A stretch of 59,500 nt of DNA from Mesostigma viride (taxonomy: Eukaryota > Streptophyta > Mesostigmatophyceae > Mesostigmatales > Mesostigmataceae). Within the stretch, counting starts at the first letter, position 1, and every line of letters starts with the position of its first letter. The notes beneath the pieces were generated by a model, which saw nothing but the letters and a program-made list of their open reading frames with translations, was not told where the DNA came from and did no database searches. Positions 1-10,206 of the stretch are shown here, piece after piece. The position numbers and the translations under genes are program-made. The DNA lies in contig RPFO01000702.1 in assembly GCA_009746045.1 (NCBI GenBank), positions 684,001 through 743,500 of the forward strand. The letters run 5' to 3'.

Positions 1-1004
1 CCGGCAGGATAAAAATTTCAGGTGCTGCCATTATTGGAGGTGAACCTTTTGGTAAACAGGTCTCAAAATTAATGACAAAACCTGATGTGATAGTTGCGAC
101 TCCTGGTAGGTTAATTGATCATTTAACTCGCAAAACGGTCAATCTTAATGAGTTTAAGTATTTAGTCCTAGACGAAATGGATAGAATGCTTGATATGGGG
201 ATGAAAGAGCAGATTGATCAAATAAATAAATATTTACCGGCGACTCGTCAGGTTCTGATGTTTTCCGCCACTATGCCAAATCATATAGTTGAAGCGTCGC
301 ATAAATATTTAAATAACCCCCATAAAATTACTATAGGACAAGCTAATAAAGCTGCTCCTGAAATTGACCAGCAATTTATTGATATCAAAGAAGAACTCAA
401 ATATAGCGAACTTGATAATCAACTAAATTCAAAAGATGGAACTATAATAGTTTTTGTTAAAACTAAAAGAGGGGCAGATAAGTTAGCAAGAAATCTAAAA
501 AATAATGGTCATAAAGCTGAAGCTATTCACGGTGATTTAAACCAAGGTAAAAGAACAAAAGTACTTGATGCTTTCCGAAAAGAAAAAACTCGTATTTTAG
601 TAGCTACAGATGTTGCAGCGAGAGGCCTTGATGTTGATCATATAAAATATGTGTTTAATTATGATTTACCATCGTGTCCTGAGGATTACCTGCACCGTAT
701 AGGTAGAACAGGTAGAGCTGGAGCTAAAGGTTTTGCAATATCATTTGTCGCTGGAGCAGATATTATTCGTAAAAAAGCTATTGATAGATTAATAAACAAA
801 GGTCAGTCTAGTAGAGAAGTTTTTAAATCTTCTTCAAAAAATGGAGGAAGTAGGAATGAAAAAAGATCATCTGATGCTTTTCAATCAATATCTAATAGAA
901 AACAAGGAAGAAAAAGAAGCAATAAGCCTTTTGATTACAAAGCCGATGCCGGAAGTCCTTTTCCTAGGAAAAGAAAAAAAACAGGTCAAAAAAGAGCTGC
1001 TTAA
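1..1004 (+). CDS. DEAD-box ATP-dependent RNA helicase (RhlE-like), 5'-truncated by the window edge
   Basis: ATP-dependent RNA helicase acting in the cytoplasm on structured RNA. The frame is open from base 3, so the N-terminus with the Q and Walker A motifs lies outside the window; the first ATG at 72 is internal. Visible in order are a GG motif, TPGR (motif Ib), an Asp-Glu-Met-Asp motif II, SAT (motif III), a helicase C domain with ATDVAARGLD (motif V) and HRIGRTGRAG (motif VI), and a Lys/Arg/Ser-rich tail. Motif II reads DEMD where most family members read DEAD; the two acidic residues that bind Mg-ATP are kept. A hairpin with a T run follows the stop. The family is certain; which subfamily (RhlE, SrmB, DeaD) is less so. 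Confidence 0.93.
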   Translation, partial: GRIKISGAAIIGGEPFGKQVSKLMTKPDVIVATPGRLIDHLTRKTVNLNEFKYLVLDEMDRMLDMGMKEQIDQINKYLPATRQVLMFSATMPNHIVEASHKYLNNPHKITIGQANKAAPEIDQQFIDIKEELKYSELDNQLNSKDGTIIVFVKTKRGADKLARNLKNNGHKAEAIHGDLNQGKRTKVLDAFRKEKTRILVATDVAARGLDVDHIKYVFNYDLPSCPEDYLHRIGRTGRAGAKGFAISFVAGADIIRKKAIDRLINKGQSSREVFKSSSKNGGSRNEKRSSDAFQSISNRKQGRKRSNKPFDYKADAGSPFPRKRKKTGQKRAA

Positions 1005-1069
1005 ATTATTTTCTTGAACAGTTAAAATAATTATTATACAATTCAGGAAATTAAATAATAATTTTATTT

Positions 1070-1095
1070 AAAGGTGGGCTTTGCCTGCCTTTTTT
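1070..1095 (+). terminator. Rho-independent terminator after the helicase gene
   Basis: An 8-bp stem (1072-1079 with 1083-1090, two G-T wobbles) with a 3-nt TTT loop is followed directly by a T run ending at 1095. It lies 68 bp after the helicase stop and just before rimP, separating the two transcription units. Confidence 0.7.
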
Positions 1096-1117
1096 GTTGT
1101 AAGCATATTGAGTGCAA

Positions 1118-1600
1118 ATGGAAGAAAAAATTAGACCATTAATAGAGTCAGTTATTGATGATCTCGGTCTTGATCTTGTAAAGGTAAGCTTTCAAGGCGG
1201 AAGCAGAAAAGTTCTTGAAATTCTCATTGATCGTAAAGACGGTAATAAAGTACAAGTTAAAGATTGCAGAGAAGTCAGTAAAAATGTTTCAGCTATTTTA
1301 GATGTTGAAGATATAATTAAAGATAAATATTTTCTTGAAGTGGCATCGGCCGGAGTAGAGCGACCATTAGTTAAACTACAAGATTTTGAAAGGTTTTTAG
1401 GGAGAGAAATTAAATTAAAATTAAAAGAACCCCATAATGGCAAAATCGGTTTTAAGGGAAAACTGATAGAAGTCAAAGGAAAGGAAATAACAATAAAATC
1501 AAAAAATGTCCAATTGATTTTTGCTTATGATAACATAAAGGGAGCTAATCTGGTTTTAACTGATGAGGAATTTAGGCAATTATTAAAAGGGATAAAATAA
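1118..1600 (+). CDS. rimP: Ribosome maturation factor RimP
   Basis: Cytoplasmic factor needed for maturation of the 30S ribosomal subunit. About 160 residues, the usual family length, with the N-terminal alpha/beta domain and a short C-terminal SH3-like barrel. The family segment normally reading SPGxxRPL appears here as SAGVERPL near residue 85. The ATG at 1118 is preferred; a GTG two codons upstream (1112) is also possible and neither has a clear ribosome binding site. It heads rimP-nusA-infB-rbfA, a conserved bacterial cluster coupling 30S assembly to transcription and translation initiation. Confidence 0.93.
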   Translation: MEEKIRPLIESVIDDLGLDLVKVSFQGGSRKVLEILIDRKDGNKVQVKDCREVSKNVSAILDVEDIIKDKYFLEVASAGVERPLVKLQDFERFLGREIKLKLKEPHNGKIGFKGKLIEVKGKEITIKSKNVQLIFAYDNIKGANLVLTDEEFRQLLKGIK

Positions 1601-1638
1601 ATAATTATTAGTTATATTTAGTAAGGAGAATTATCGGA

Positions 1639-3129
1639 ATGAGTAACGTAGGTAATGCAGAAATCCTGCAAATAGTTGAAGCAGTATCCAGAGAACGTGG
1701 AATACCAAGAGCAAATTTAATCGATGCTATGGAACAAGCTGTTCAAGTGGCAGGACGTAAAAAGTATGGTCATGAACATAATATCAAGGCCGAAATTAAC
1801 CACAATACCGGTGAAATTATATTATATCGTGTTCGTAAGGTAGTAGAAAAAGTTGAAAACACATTTACAGAAATTTCCCTTTCTGATGCTATGTCTATCA
1901 AGCCTGACATTAAAATTGATGAAGAAGTTTTAGAAAAATTACCTCCAATTGATTTGGGTAGGGTTGCAGCCCAAACAGCGAAACAAGTAATAGTGCAAAA
2001 GGTCGGAGAAGCAGAACGTTTACGTCAATACGAAGATTATAAAGATCGTAAAGGTGATATTTTAAACGGGACGGTTAAAAGAATAGAATTTGGCAATATT
2101 ATTGTTGATGTGGGAAGAGCAGAAGCAATACTTGGAAGAGATCAACAAATAAGGGGAGAAGTCTTTAAAATCAATGATAGGATCAAAGCGTTTGTCCTTG
2201 ATGTCAGACCCGAAATGAAAGGTCCTCAGATATTCCTGTCAAGAACGAACAATAAATTCCTTGAAAAACTATTTGAAATGGAAGTGCCTGAAATATACGA
2301 CCATATTATTGAAATAAAAGCTATTGCCAGGGAGCCCGGTTCTAAAGCAAAAATTGCAGTATTTGCTGCTGATGTTAGTGTTGATCCTGTTGGATCTTGT
2401 GTTGGGGTAAGGGGAAACAGAGTTCGTGCAATTACTAACGAATTAAACGGAGAGAAAATTGATGTAATACTATGGGATAAAAATATAGCTCAATTTGTAA
2501 TTAATTCAATGACTCCGGCCCAAATTTCAAAAATTGTTTTCGATGAAGATAAAAGGAAAGTCGAGATAGTAGTGCCGGATGATCAACTCAGTCTTGCTAT
2601 TGGCAGGCGCGGTCAAAATGTACGACTTGCATCTAAAATTACCGGTTGGGCAATTGATGTGATGACTGAAGAACAAGAATCAAAAAGACGGACCGAAGAA
2701 TTTACTAATACTACAGAATTGTTTATCAAAGGCCTTGATGTAGAAGAAGTTTTAGCTCAGCTACTATCAGCAGAAGGTTTTACGACTATAGATCAGATTG
2801 CCAGTACCGATAATGCAATTCTTGAATCCATACAAGGATTTGATCCAAAATTGGTAAAAGACCTAAAAAATCGTGCTATAAAATATATTGAAAGCCAAAA
2901 TGAAAAAATTATTACTAATCTCGAGCAGCTTGGAGTCGAGCAAGAATTGGTAGATGCTCTTGACCTTGCTCCTGAATATATATTAAAATTAGCCGAGTAT
3001 GGAGTAAAAACTATTGAAGATCTTGGAGAGATGTCAGTTGAAGAATTTAGAAATATTGTACCAGAAGATCATATAAATACGAAGGATATAGAGGAATTAA
3101 TTAGTTTCGCTCAGGCACAAAATAAATAA
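1639..3129 (+). CDS. nusA: Transcription termination/antitermination factor NusA
   Basis: Binds RNA polymerase and nascent RNA to modulate pausing, termination and rRNA antitermination. The 496-residue protein shows the N-terminal polymerase-binding domain (about 1-130), an S1 domain (about 137-200), two KH domains (GVRGNRVRAI near 255 and IGRRGQNVRLAS near 325) and two C-terminal helix-hairpin-helix acidic repeats (about 370-490), typical of proteobacterial NusA. A good ribosome binding site (AAGGAGA, about 1622) precedes the ATG. The gap from rimP is 38 bp, consistent with one operon. Confidence 0.97.
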   Translation: MSNVGNAEILQIVEAVSRERGIPRANLIDAMEQAVQVAGRKKYGHEHNIKAEINHNTGEIILYRVRKVVEKVENTFTEISLSDAMSIKPDIKIDEEVLEKLPPIDLGRVAAQTAKQVIVQKVGEAERLRQYEDYKDRKGDILNGTVKRIEFGNIIVDVGRAEAILGRDQQIRGEVFKINDRIKAFVLDVRPEMKGPQIFLSRTNNKFLEKLFEMEVPEIYDHIIEIKAIAREPGSKAKIAVFAADVSVDPVGSCVGVRGNRVRAITNELNGEKIDVILWDKNIAQFVINSMTPAQISKIVFDEDKRKVEIVVPDDQLSLAIGRRGQNVRLASKITGWAIDVMTEEQESKRRTEEFTNTTELFIKGLDVEEVLAQLLSAEGFTTIDQIASTDNAILESIQGFDPKLVKDLKNRAIKYIESQNEKIITNLEQLGVEQELVDALDLAPEYILKLAEYGVKTIEDLGEMSVEEFRNIVPEDHINTKDIEELISFAQAQNK

Positions 3130-3224
3130 GCTGTGAAATACTGCTGTGAAGCAAAATTTGGCGCATGGCAAGATAACTAAGTAGTTTATTTTACGCAAAA
3201 AATATAAAGCATTTAAATTGTAAC

Positions 3225-5657
3225 ATGACAGATAATAAAGATATAGAAGACAAAACAACAAAAAAGCTAACTCTTGGGGGCTCAAAGCTGACTTTAGGGA
3301 AAACTGTTCATCCTAGAAATTTGTCTAGAACTATGGGTTCTTCGGGGTCTACTGTCGTGGTAGAAGTTAAACGTGGTAAAGCAGTTGCTTCTGAGGTTAA
3401 TATTAGGGACGATAGAGAAAATATTCCTACAGATCACTTACAAGTAAGTAGAAGACTATCTGTACTTCAAAAAGCGCGTGAAGAGGATAAACTTGATGAT
3501 AGCAAAATTAGTACGCTTTCAAAGATTGTTGAAATGAATCAGTCTATGCAAGTCGAAAAAGAACCGGATAATCTATCCGCATCGGAACACATTACATCTT
3601 TAGGTCTTGAACCTAATACTAGTAGAGCTGATAAAAATGATTTAGAATTAAAAGCTAATAAGCAAAAGCTTCTTCAAGAAGAGGAAGAGTTCGAAAGGAA
3701 AAAATTAGAAGATGCTAAAGCTCTAATAAAACAGAAAGCTATCGAACCTAAAAAAATTAAGAAATCTGATATCTTCAATATGCTAAGTGAAGATTCCGGT
3801 GATATTCCAGCTAAAACAAGAAGTTTAGCCTCTATACAACGTGCTAAGGCAAAACAAAGGCGCAAGAGTGATAACTTAGATGGTAAAAAACAGGATAAAG
3901 TTTATAGAGAAGTGGTTATACCAGAAGTTATTACTGTATCTGAATTATCCAATAGAATGACGGAAAGGGTCACCGACGTTATACGTGAGTTAATGAAATT
4001 AGGTGTCATGGCAACAGCGAATCAGTCAATTGATGCCGATACTGCTGACCTTGTTGTTACTAGTTTTGGTCACTCTGTTAAAAGAGTACAAGAGTCAGAC
4101 GTAGAAAATATTCTTAATAGTGAAGAAGACAAACCTGAATATCTAAAGCCAAGAGCTCCTATAGTTACAGTAATGGGACACGTCGATCATGGTAAAACAT
4201 CACTTTTAGACGCTTTAAAATCCACTGATGTAGCAGCGGGTGAAGCAGGCGGCATAACCCAGCACATAGGGGCTTATAGCGTCAAAATGTCTGATAATAG
4301 GATGATTACTTTTATTGACACCCCGGGTCATGAAGCTTTTACTGAAATGCGAACAAGAGGAGCAAAAGTTACTGATATTGTAGTGTTAGTAGTTGCAGCG
4401 GATGATGGAATTAAAACTCAAACAATTGAGGCAATAAGCCATGCGAAAGCTGCCGGTGTTCCTATAATAGTAGCAATTAATAAGATTGATAAACCAGAAG
4501 CAAATATTGAAAAAGTTAAAAATGAGTTACTGCAGCATGAGTTAGTTCCTGAGGATCTTGGTGGTGATGTAGTAGTAGTGCCAGTATCTGCTAAAGAAAA
4601 AAAGAACCTTGACAAGCTTGAGGAAGCGATTTTACTAGTTGCAGAAATGGAGGATCTGAAAGCAAATCCTAATACTATAGCTTCTGGTGTAGTAATTGAG
4701 TCAAAAATAGATAAAGGGCAAGGGGTAATTGCAAGTATTTTAGTTCAACGTGGTACTTTAAAAAACGGCGATCTGTTAGTGGCGGGAACAACTTACGGTC
4801 GTATTAAGAAAATGAATAATGACAAAGGCAGGACTGTTTTAGAGGCTCTTCCCTCCTATGTAGTTGAAATTTTTGGTCTAAATGTTGCTCCTTTAGCTGG
4901 AGATTTATTTAATGTCGTTATGACGGAAAAACAGGCTAGAGATATTACAGAATATAGGATGCGAAAGTCAAAAGAAAATAAGGTTACTGCCTCAAAAACT
5001 AGTCTAGAAGATTTGTTCCAAAAAGCCTCCGGCGAGGGTAAGATCAAAGAACTGCCAATAATTATTAAAGGTGATGTACATGGTTCAATTGAAGCCATAA
5101 TTGGCAGCTTAAATAAAATTGTTAGTGACGAAGTAAAATTAAAAATCATTCACCAAGGAGTCGGAGCTATTACTGAGTCTGATGTTACACTTTCTAAAGC
5201 AACTGGAGCGATAATTCTTGGGTTTAATGTTAGATCAAATACAGCAGCTAGGGCTGATGCTGAAAAAAACAAAGTTGATATTAGATATTATTCAATAATA
5301 TATAATTTAATTGATGATATCAAAGCTATCATGAGCGGCATGCTATCGCCTGTAATTCGTGAAATTTATATTGGTTCTGTTGAGATACGTGAAGTGTTTA
5401 ATGTCTCTAAAGTAGGTAAAGTTGCGGGTAGTTATGTAACTAAAGGTATTATAAAAAGAGGTGCAGGTGTTAGGTTGCTGCGTAATGATATAGTTATCCA
5501 CGAAGGCAAACTTAAAACCTTGAAGCGTTTTAAAGAAGATGTAAAAGAGGTGCAGGAAGGTTTTGAATGCGGTATCGCCTTTGAAAAATATGATGACATT
5601 AAGGTTGGTGATTTGGTAGAGGTATTTGAAATTGTTGAAGAGCAAAAGCAACTTTAA
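3225..5657 (+). CDS. infB: Translation initiation factor IF-2
   Basis: GTPase that delivers fMet-tRNA to the 30S subunit and promotes 50S joining. The 810-residue protein has a charged, low-complexity N-terminal region, an IF2_N domain (about 225-285), and the G domain with G1 GHVDHGKT (about 317-324), G3 DTPGHEAF (about 365) and G4 NKID (about 419), followed by domains II, III and the C-terminal fMet-tRNA-binding barrel. No strong ribosome binding site is seen before the ATG. Its 3' end overlaps rbfA by 32 bp in a different frame, suggesting translational coupling. Confidence 0.97.
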   Translation: MTDNKDIEDKTTKKLTLGGSKLTLGKTVHPRNLSRTMGSSGSTVVVEVKRGKAVASEVNIRDDRENIPTDHLQVSRRLSVLQKAREEDKLDDSKISTLSKIVEMNQSMQVEKEPDNLSASEHITSLGLEPNTSRADKNDLELKANKQKLLQEEEEFERKKLEDAKALIKQKAIEPKKIKKSDIFNMLSEDSGDIPAKTRSLASIQRAKAKQRRKSDNLDGKKQDKVYREVVIPEVITVSELSNRMTERVTDVIRELMKLGVMATANQSIDADTADLVVTSFGHSVKRVQESDVENILNSEEDKPEYLKPRAPIVTVMGHVDHGKTSLLDALKSTDVAAGEAGGITQHIGAYSVKMSDNRMITFIDTPGHEAFTEMRTRGAKVTDIVVLVVAADDGIKTQTIEAISHAKAAGVPIIVAINKIDKPEANIEKVKNELLQHELVPEDLGGDVVVVPVSAKEKKNLDKLEEAILLVAEMEDLKANPNTIASGVVIESKIDKGQGVIASILVQRGTLKNGDLLVAGTTYGRIKKMNNDKGRTVLEALPSYVVEIFGLNVAPLAGDLFNVVMTEKQARDITEYRMRKSKENKVTASKTSLEDLFQKASGEGKIKELPIIIKGDVHGSIEAIIGSLNKIVSDEVKLKIIHQGVGAITESDVTLSKATGAIILGFNVRSNTAARADAEKNKVDIRYYSIIYNLIDDIKAIMSGMLSPVIREIYIGSVEIREVFNVSKVGKVAGSYVTKGIIKRGAGVRLLRNDIVIHEGKLKTLKRFKEDVKEVQEGFECGIAFEKYDDIKVGDLVEVFEIVEEQKQL

Positions 5658-6021
5658 GCTTAAAGATCGGGAAAAATACCAGTCACAACGGCAGCTAAAA
5701 GTCTCTCAGTTAATTGGGGCTGCTGTGATTGACTGTCTTATGAAAGGGAAGAGGGTAGATATAAGGCTTATTCCTATGCCTTTGACTATTACCAAGGTTA
5801 ATATCTCTGCCGATTTAAAAGTTGCTAATTGTTATTTTTTACCCTTTAATACAAACTTATCAAGAGATGAAATTCTAGAAGCGTTAGAAGAATCAAAATA
5901 TATTATTAGGCAATACGTAACAAAAGAAATAAATTTAAAATATTCTCCTGAAATTAGATTCCACTATGATCAGGCTTTTGAAAATGCTGCTAAAATTGAT
6001 CTGTTACTTAATAAGTTATAA
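5626..6021 (+). CDS. rbfA: Ribosome-binding factor A
   Basis: Small KH-fold factor that binds the 16S rRNA 5' region during late 30S maturation. 131 residues; similarity to the family begins around [10 protein letters not shown] and runs to the end. No ATG lies upstream of the conserved part: the frame starts with TTG at 5626, and nearby TTG codons at 5632 and 5635 are alternatives, so the exact start is uncertain. The start lies inside the end of infB. Last gene of the rimP-nusA-infB-rbfA group; an IS remnant begins 81 bp downstream. Confidence 0.88.
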   Translation: MKLLKSKSNFKLKDREKYQSQRQLKVSQLIGAAVIDCLMKGKRVDIRLIPMPLTITKVNISADLKVANCYFLPFNTNLSRDEILEALEESKYIIRQYVTKEINLKYSPEIRFHYDQAFENAAKIDLLLNKL

Positions 6022-6102
6022 ATATTACATTCTAAAGAGCTTTACGGTACACTTCAATTTTTATTAAGAAAAATAGCCAAGTAGCTTGTGTACTTAATTA
6101 TA

Positions 6103-6848
6103 TGTGAGAGTCATAGACATGGTTTTAATTTTCTAAGAGCTAATTCTATTTTATAATTTTGTTCCTGAATACGTTCTTTTGATAAATCATATGCGGCTAT
6201 AACGTCTCCTCAAAGAGGAGTTTTATCCCCTAATTCTCTGCTATATTGGGCAGGAGTTTTGCCCTTTAAGAATCCATGAAGACGCTGATAATTATAAGAA
6301 AACTGCCATTCTTTTAGTTGATTTTTTAAAGTTTCAAAATTTGATAAATCTGTATTAGCATAAAATTCCCTAAGATCAGTTTGTTGGGAATGTTCAACAA
6401 TCATAACATCAATAAAATCAAGAGTGTTAGTAGCGCTGCGGCGCTTATATAACTCCATAACACGCCAACGTGAACAATCATCGACTGCGTTATACTAATA
6501 TATACCAGAAGCAATTTTGCAAGTGTCAATCTGAACTCTATCACCAGGTATAGGGCGTTGATAGCGTTTGAATTTCTTATCACGTTTTAGTTTTTTGATA
6601 GGCTTAACATTAGACCGTTTAAGAGCTTTGTGGATACTGGCAAGACTTAGCCGTGTTCCGTCTTGTTGCATTATAGCGTCTATACTATTTATGCAGCGTA
6701 GGACGTGATATACCACAATGTCTGCAAACGTATCCAAAATCTTGTTTTTCTAGGTAAAGTTTGATCCACCCCAAGCGGGCTTTAATTTTTGTATCCATAA
6801 CATACAGATACTACAATTTAATTGAAAACCATGTCCATGAATCTCACA
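6103..6848 (-). mobile_element. IS481-family insertion sequence, deletion-decayed copy A (746 bp)
   Basis: The ends carry inverted repeats of about 24 bp with two mismatches (TGTGAGA... at 6103 and its complement ending at 6848). The flanks repeat AATTATA directly (6096-6102 and 6849-6855), a clear 7-8 bp target duplication. The interior matches the longer copy at 53558-54700 but lacks about 397 bp in three internal deletions, each at short microhomology. Both copies have their transposase on the minus strand. Confidence 0.88.
6140..6798 (-). pseudogene. IS481-type DDE transposase, multiply disrupted (copy A)
   Basis: Remnant of a transposase of about 338 residues. The original start (ATG, complement of 6796-6798) and a helix-turn-helix start (about 20 residues of the form LYLEKQDFGYVCRHCG) are intact. 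The reading frame is then broken by a deletion of part of the N-terminal region, an in-frame TAG near 6497 where a glutamine codon would fit, loss of the segment holding the second catalytic Asp and the DDE Glu, and a TGA at 6210-6212 where copy B reads Trp. The copy cannot make an active enzyme. Confidence 0.85.
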
Positions 6849-7131
6849 AATTATATTTTTATCGCTGGCAACTGAAGAGCATTTGCAATGGGCTTTTTAT
6901 CACCTTGTTTATAATGCTTTGCCTTAGCTTTCTGGGGATTTCTCGATAATAATACAGAGAAAATACTAAATCCCTTAAATTTAATTAATTTTGCGATTAA
7001 ATAAATTTTGAATGTATTTTTAGGTTTAATTATCTTTTTTATAAAAGCAATATGATTTTCTATAGTAAAATGCCTATATATGTCTTTTTTAGCTTGATTT
7101 CTTAACAAGAAGGCAGCTAATTATTTACCTA
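6849..7131. other. Intergenic region between IS copy A and the surA-like gene, no gene supported
   Basis: A 283-bp AT-rich stretch downstream of the surA-like gene. An 85-codon minus-strand frame (6851-7108) exists, but it abuts the IS end, shows no recognisable domain and is not supported. No RNA gene or clear terminator is seen. Confidence 0.5.
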
Positions 7132-8019
7132 TTACTCGTTAAGTAAAATATTTATATATGCTTTTGATTTTAGATCTTTAAAAAATTTCTCGGCTTTCTT
7201 AGACATTTTTTGATTTGATAAAAAGCTTTTGACTTTATTAATTTCATCTCCTGATACAGAAGCTTTTTTTGAGCAAACTAAAACTAATTTAAACTTACCA
7301 TCTTCTTGATAAATGTTACTGCAGCTGTTTTCGTTTGTGTCAAGGATAACAGATTTTGTTTTATCTCCTAAATCCTTTAATTTACCTTCGATTTTTTTGC
7401 CAATTGCAAAATCAGCATATAATTTATTTTCTACTTTGTTGCAATCTGTAAGGCTTTTCTGAAGTTTTTGCATTTTATTTAAGTTTTTGTCATCAGAATT
7501 AAGGGAAGCAAATATCCAGGCTGTAATATTAAAATCTTCATATCCGCTATTAATTACAGCGACATCTAATTCTTTTGGACTAACGGAAATTGAGTTAGAC
7601 AGATTACTAATTATATTATACTTAATTAGCTCACTTTTTATTTGTTTTTTAAAACTATCGGCACTTACACCTAATTCTCTCATGTATTGTAGTAAATGAC
7701 CTTTAGGCATTTTGTTTCTCTCCTCGATCGTTAATATTGCACTATCAATTTCTGGTTCAGAGATTTTAATACCTGTTTTTTCTGCATGTTGATTTAACAG
7801 TTCTTCTTCGATAAGAAGATTCAGGACATTTTTGTTTAACTGCTTGTCGGTATTTATATCAGAATTATCCACTTTATTTAAAGCAATAACCATCTTTTTT
7901 CTAGCGGTAAATTCGTACATGGTAATTGGTTTGTCATTTACGATAACCACTATATCTTGCTGTTTTGCAAAAATGTTTACTGAAAAGAAGAAGATAACTA
8001 TACCAATTAAATATTTCAT
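7132..8019 (-). CDS. SurA N-terminal-like periplasmic chaperone
   Basis: Probable periplasmic chaperone for outer-membrane proteins. A signal peptide is evident (Lys near the start, then a hydrophobic run ending in NIFA, about residues 1-18). The following region matches the SurA_N chaperone fold (VNDKPITMYEFTARKKM, then long helices to about residue 150). The remainder shows no clear parvulin prolyl-isomerase motif, so it is probably a chaperone without isomerase activity, as in other rickettsial SurA-like proteins. It starts 9 bp after the lptD stop, so the two are almost certainly co-transcribed; LptD is a classical SurA client. Confidence 0.8.
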   Translation of the reverse strand: MKYLIGIVIFFFSVNIFAKQQDIVVIVNDKPITMYEFTARKKMVIALNKVDNSDINTDKQLNKNVLNLLIEEELLNQHAEKTGIKISEPEIDSAILTIEERNKMPKGHLLQYMRELGVSADSFKKQIKSELIKYNIISNLSNSISVSPKELDVAVINSGYEDFNITAWIFASLNSDDKNLNKMQKLQKSLTDCNKVENKLYADFAIGKKIEGKLKDLGDKTKSVILDTNENSCSNIYQEDGKFKLVLVCSKKASVSGDEINKVKSFLSNQKMSKKAEKFFKDLKSKAYINILLNE

Positions 8020-8028
8020 AAATTAATC

Positions 8029-10140
8029 TCACATGTTTAAGACTTTTAATCCTATAGCAAAAGTTTTGCTACTATTTTTTTTGACTCCTCTACTTTTGTC
8101 ATGGGTAAAATTATCATAAAAGCGTCCCGTAATACTAACACAATCCATGACATATGTCACCTGTATACTCCTATTTAACAGCCTGGTTTTTTTTGTTATA
8201 TCAAGTTGCGCACCAGTATCAACTCTTAATGATTCAAATATTTGGTAACCTACAATCAAGCTAATTTGGCTAACTTTATTCTCAGGAAATATTAAACCCT
8301 CATCTGAGTAATATTTTGAAATATTATTCAATTTAGAAAAGGATAAGCTCGTAGTTAGCTTTTTTGAAGTAGTTGTAATACCTACTTCATCTCTTATTGG
8401 ATTTAATTTTTTATCTTTTCTAAATCTATAATACAACTTCAGATTATTAGCTATATCGATTGATGAGCTTCCCACGTAATCTTTATTACCTTTTGTATTA
8501 ATATTATTCTGATAAATTAGCTGCCCTAAGAAGAGATCCAAATAATATTGTTCGAAAAGTAAAGAGCCATTGATTCCGTAACTAAACCTTTTACCATAAT
8601 CGTGGTGATCTATACCGCTAAACTTATTAGAACTAAATAGGTTATATTCTGATAATTCATATTTGCTTACATCAATAAGAGCAAATTTCTCAAAATCCTT
8701 ATTGTAATTTTTGCCAATAAAAGCAGCTATAATCGGCTCTATTTTGGCTGTTGTAGTTCCAAAGATATTTCGTACTAATGGATAACGCCATTTTGCATGA
8801 AACTCAGGAATATTTCTGGTCCATATCTTTTCCTTTTCCGTATTGGATTGAAAATTATTAGAACTATACCAATACAAATCACTTCTATTTGCTAAGGCAA
8901 AATTGAATAAATGCCCATTTGAGGTTATTATTTTTTTACTTAATGTTAATTCCAAAGCGTTTCTTGCCAATTGCCTTTCATAATCTTCGTTATAAGCTAT
9001 AGAATTATTTTTGAGTTGAAAAAGGGTAGTTTCATCGTCATCTACGGCTATTACTTTTTGTACTTTAACCCGTGGAAACACAAGTGGAGCTTTATTCTCT
9101 TTATCAATTGCCCTGAAACCTTGAAATGAGTATCCTTCAAGAGAAAGATAATCAGTTTTATCTACCTTATTTGCATAAATTTTTGATTCCAGGTAGCTTG
9201 AATAATTTTCAAAATCATTTACAAGATAAGCTTTATCAGAAGCTCTATTTAAGTCAAAACCATAATTAATTTCATCTTTGTAAAAATTACCTTTGGCAAA
9301 TATGGTATATCTGTGAGGTTTTGAATGCTTTTCTCCTTTATAGTATGGATGATTGGTATAACTACCTTTTACTTCATAACTCCCATCTTTAATAAGATGC
9401 CTAAGTTCTCCATGAAAAATCGTATGGCTTTTTGACATGTGGGGGCTTAATGTAAAGTCCAGATTTGGTTTAGCCCTAAAATATATTGGTAAAACAAATT
9501 TACTTCGTGTGATTTCAGGCACTAGGATTCCTGATTTAGCATCAGCTGCCGGTGTTGGATGAAAAAAATAGGGAAAATAGGCTACCGGAAGGCCAAAAAC
9601 CTCAAAAAACATATTTTTATATGTTATTCTTTGTTTTTCATAATCTATATCCGTATCTTTTGCTCTCATTTGCCAAATAGGTTTATTTGCGCAATAAATT
9701 TTACAGGGACTAAAAATTGCTTTATATAAGCCAAATTTATTTGTATCATTTCTACTACCATATGCGGCCATAATCAGGGAATCATCTGGCAGTTTCAAAA
9801 GGAATTCATCGATAAGAGCCTTTTTGAGTTTGTCTTTTAAAACTGCTCTTTGTCCGGTAGCAATTCTTCCTTGCTCATCTTTAATTCTGATATTGCCTTC
9901 GGCAAATAGTACATCTTTCTTAATATCATAATATAGACTATCGGCTCTTAGTATATATGATCCCATAACAACAAAAACGTTACCGTTTGCTGCTAACGTG
10001 TCCGAATTATCGTCATATTTTATAAGATCGGCTTTTAATGTGATTAAATCGTTTTCTTTTACTGTGGAATCTAGCGCATAACTATTTTGTACGGTACAAA
10101 AAATGCTTAGAGCTAATAAAAAATTGCAAAAAACCTGCAT
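8029..10140 (-). CDS. lptD: LPS-assembly protein LptD (OstA)
   Basis: Outer-membrane beta-barrel that inserts lipopolysaccharide into the outer leaflet. 703 residues: signal peptide (about 1-22, ending NSYA), a jellyroll OstA/LptA-like domain (about 25-150, with repeated D-x-L-x-A-x-G-N-V strands), then a long barrel region rich in alternating aromatic and polar residues ending in a C-terminal hydrophobic strand. Somewhat shorter than enterobacterial LptD. It heads lptD-surA on the minus strand and is divergent from xseA with a 66-bp gap that must hold both promoters. Confidence 0.93.
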   Translation of the reverse strand: MQVFCNFLLALSIFCTVQNSYALDSTVKENDLITLKADLIKYDDNSDTLAANGNVFVVMGSYILRADSLYYDIKKDVLFAEGNIRIKDEQGRIATGQRAVLKDKLKKALIDEFLLKLPDDSLIMAAYGSRNDTNKFGLYKAIFSPCKIYCANKPIWQMRAKDTDIDYEKQRITYKNMFFEVFGLPVAYFPYFFHPTPAADAKSGILVPEITRSKFVLPIYFRAKPNLDFTLSPHMSKSHTIFHGELRHLIKDGSYEVKGSYTNHPYYKGEKHSKPHRYTIFAKGNFYKDEINYGFDLNRASDKAYLVNDFENYSSYLESKIYANKVDKTDYLSLEGYSFQGFRAIDKENKAPLVFPRVKVQKVIAVDDDETTLFQLKNNSIAYNEDYERQLARNALELTLSKKIITSNGHLFNFALANRSDLYWYSSNNFQSNTEKEKIWTRNIPEFHAKWRYPLVRNIFGTTTAKIEPIIAAFIGKNYNKDFEKFALIDVSKYELSEYNLFSSNKFSGIDHHDYGKRFSYGINGSLLFEQYYLDLFLGQLIYQNNINTKGNKDYVGSSSIDIANNLKLYYRFRKDKKLNPIRDEVGITTTSKKLTTSLSFSKLNNISKYYSDEGLIFPENKVSQISLIVGYQIFESLRVDTGAQLDITKKTRLLNRSIQVTYVMDCVSITGRFYDNFTHDKSRGVKKNSSKTFAIGLKVLNM

Positions 10141-10206
10141 TTAAATTAATTTAAAACTAATTATAATTAAAAAAGCCTATTATAGATGCTGATTTAATAT
10201 TAGTAA

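Noticed and set aside
6851-7108. 85-codon minus-strand ORF between IS copy A and the surA-like gene
   Set aside because: No recognisable domain; Lys/Ile-rich AT-biased translation abutting the IS end. Probably a chance frame.
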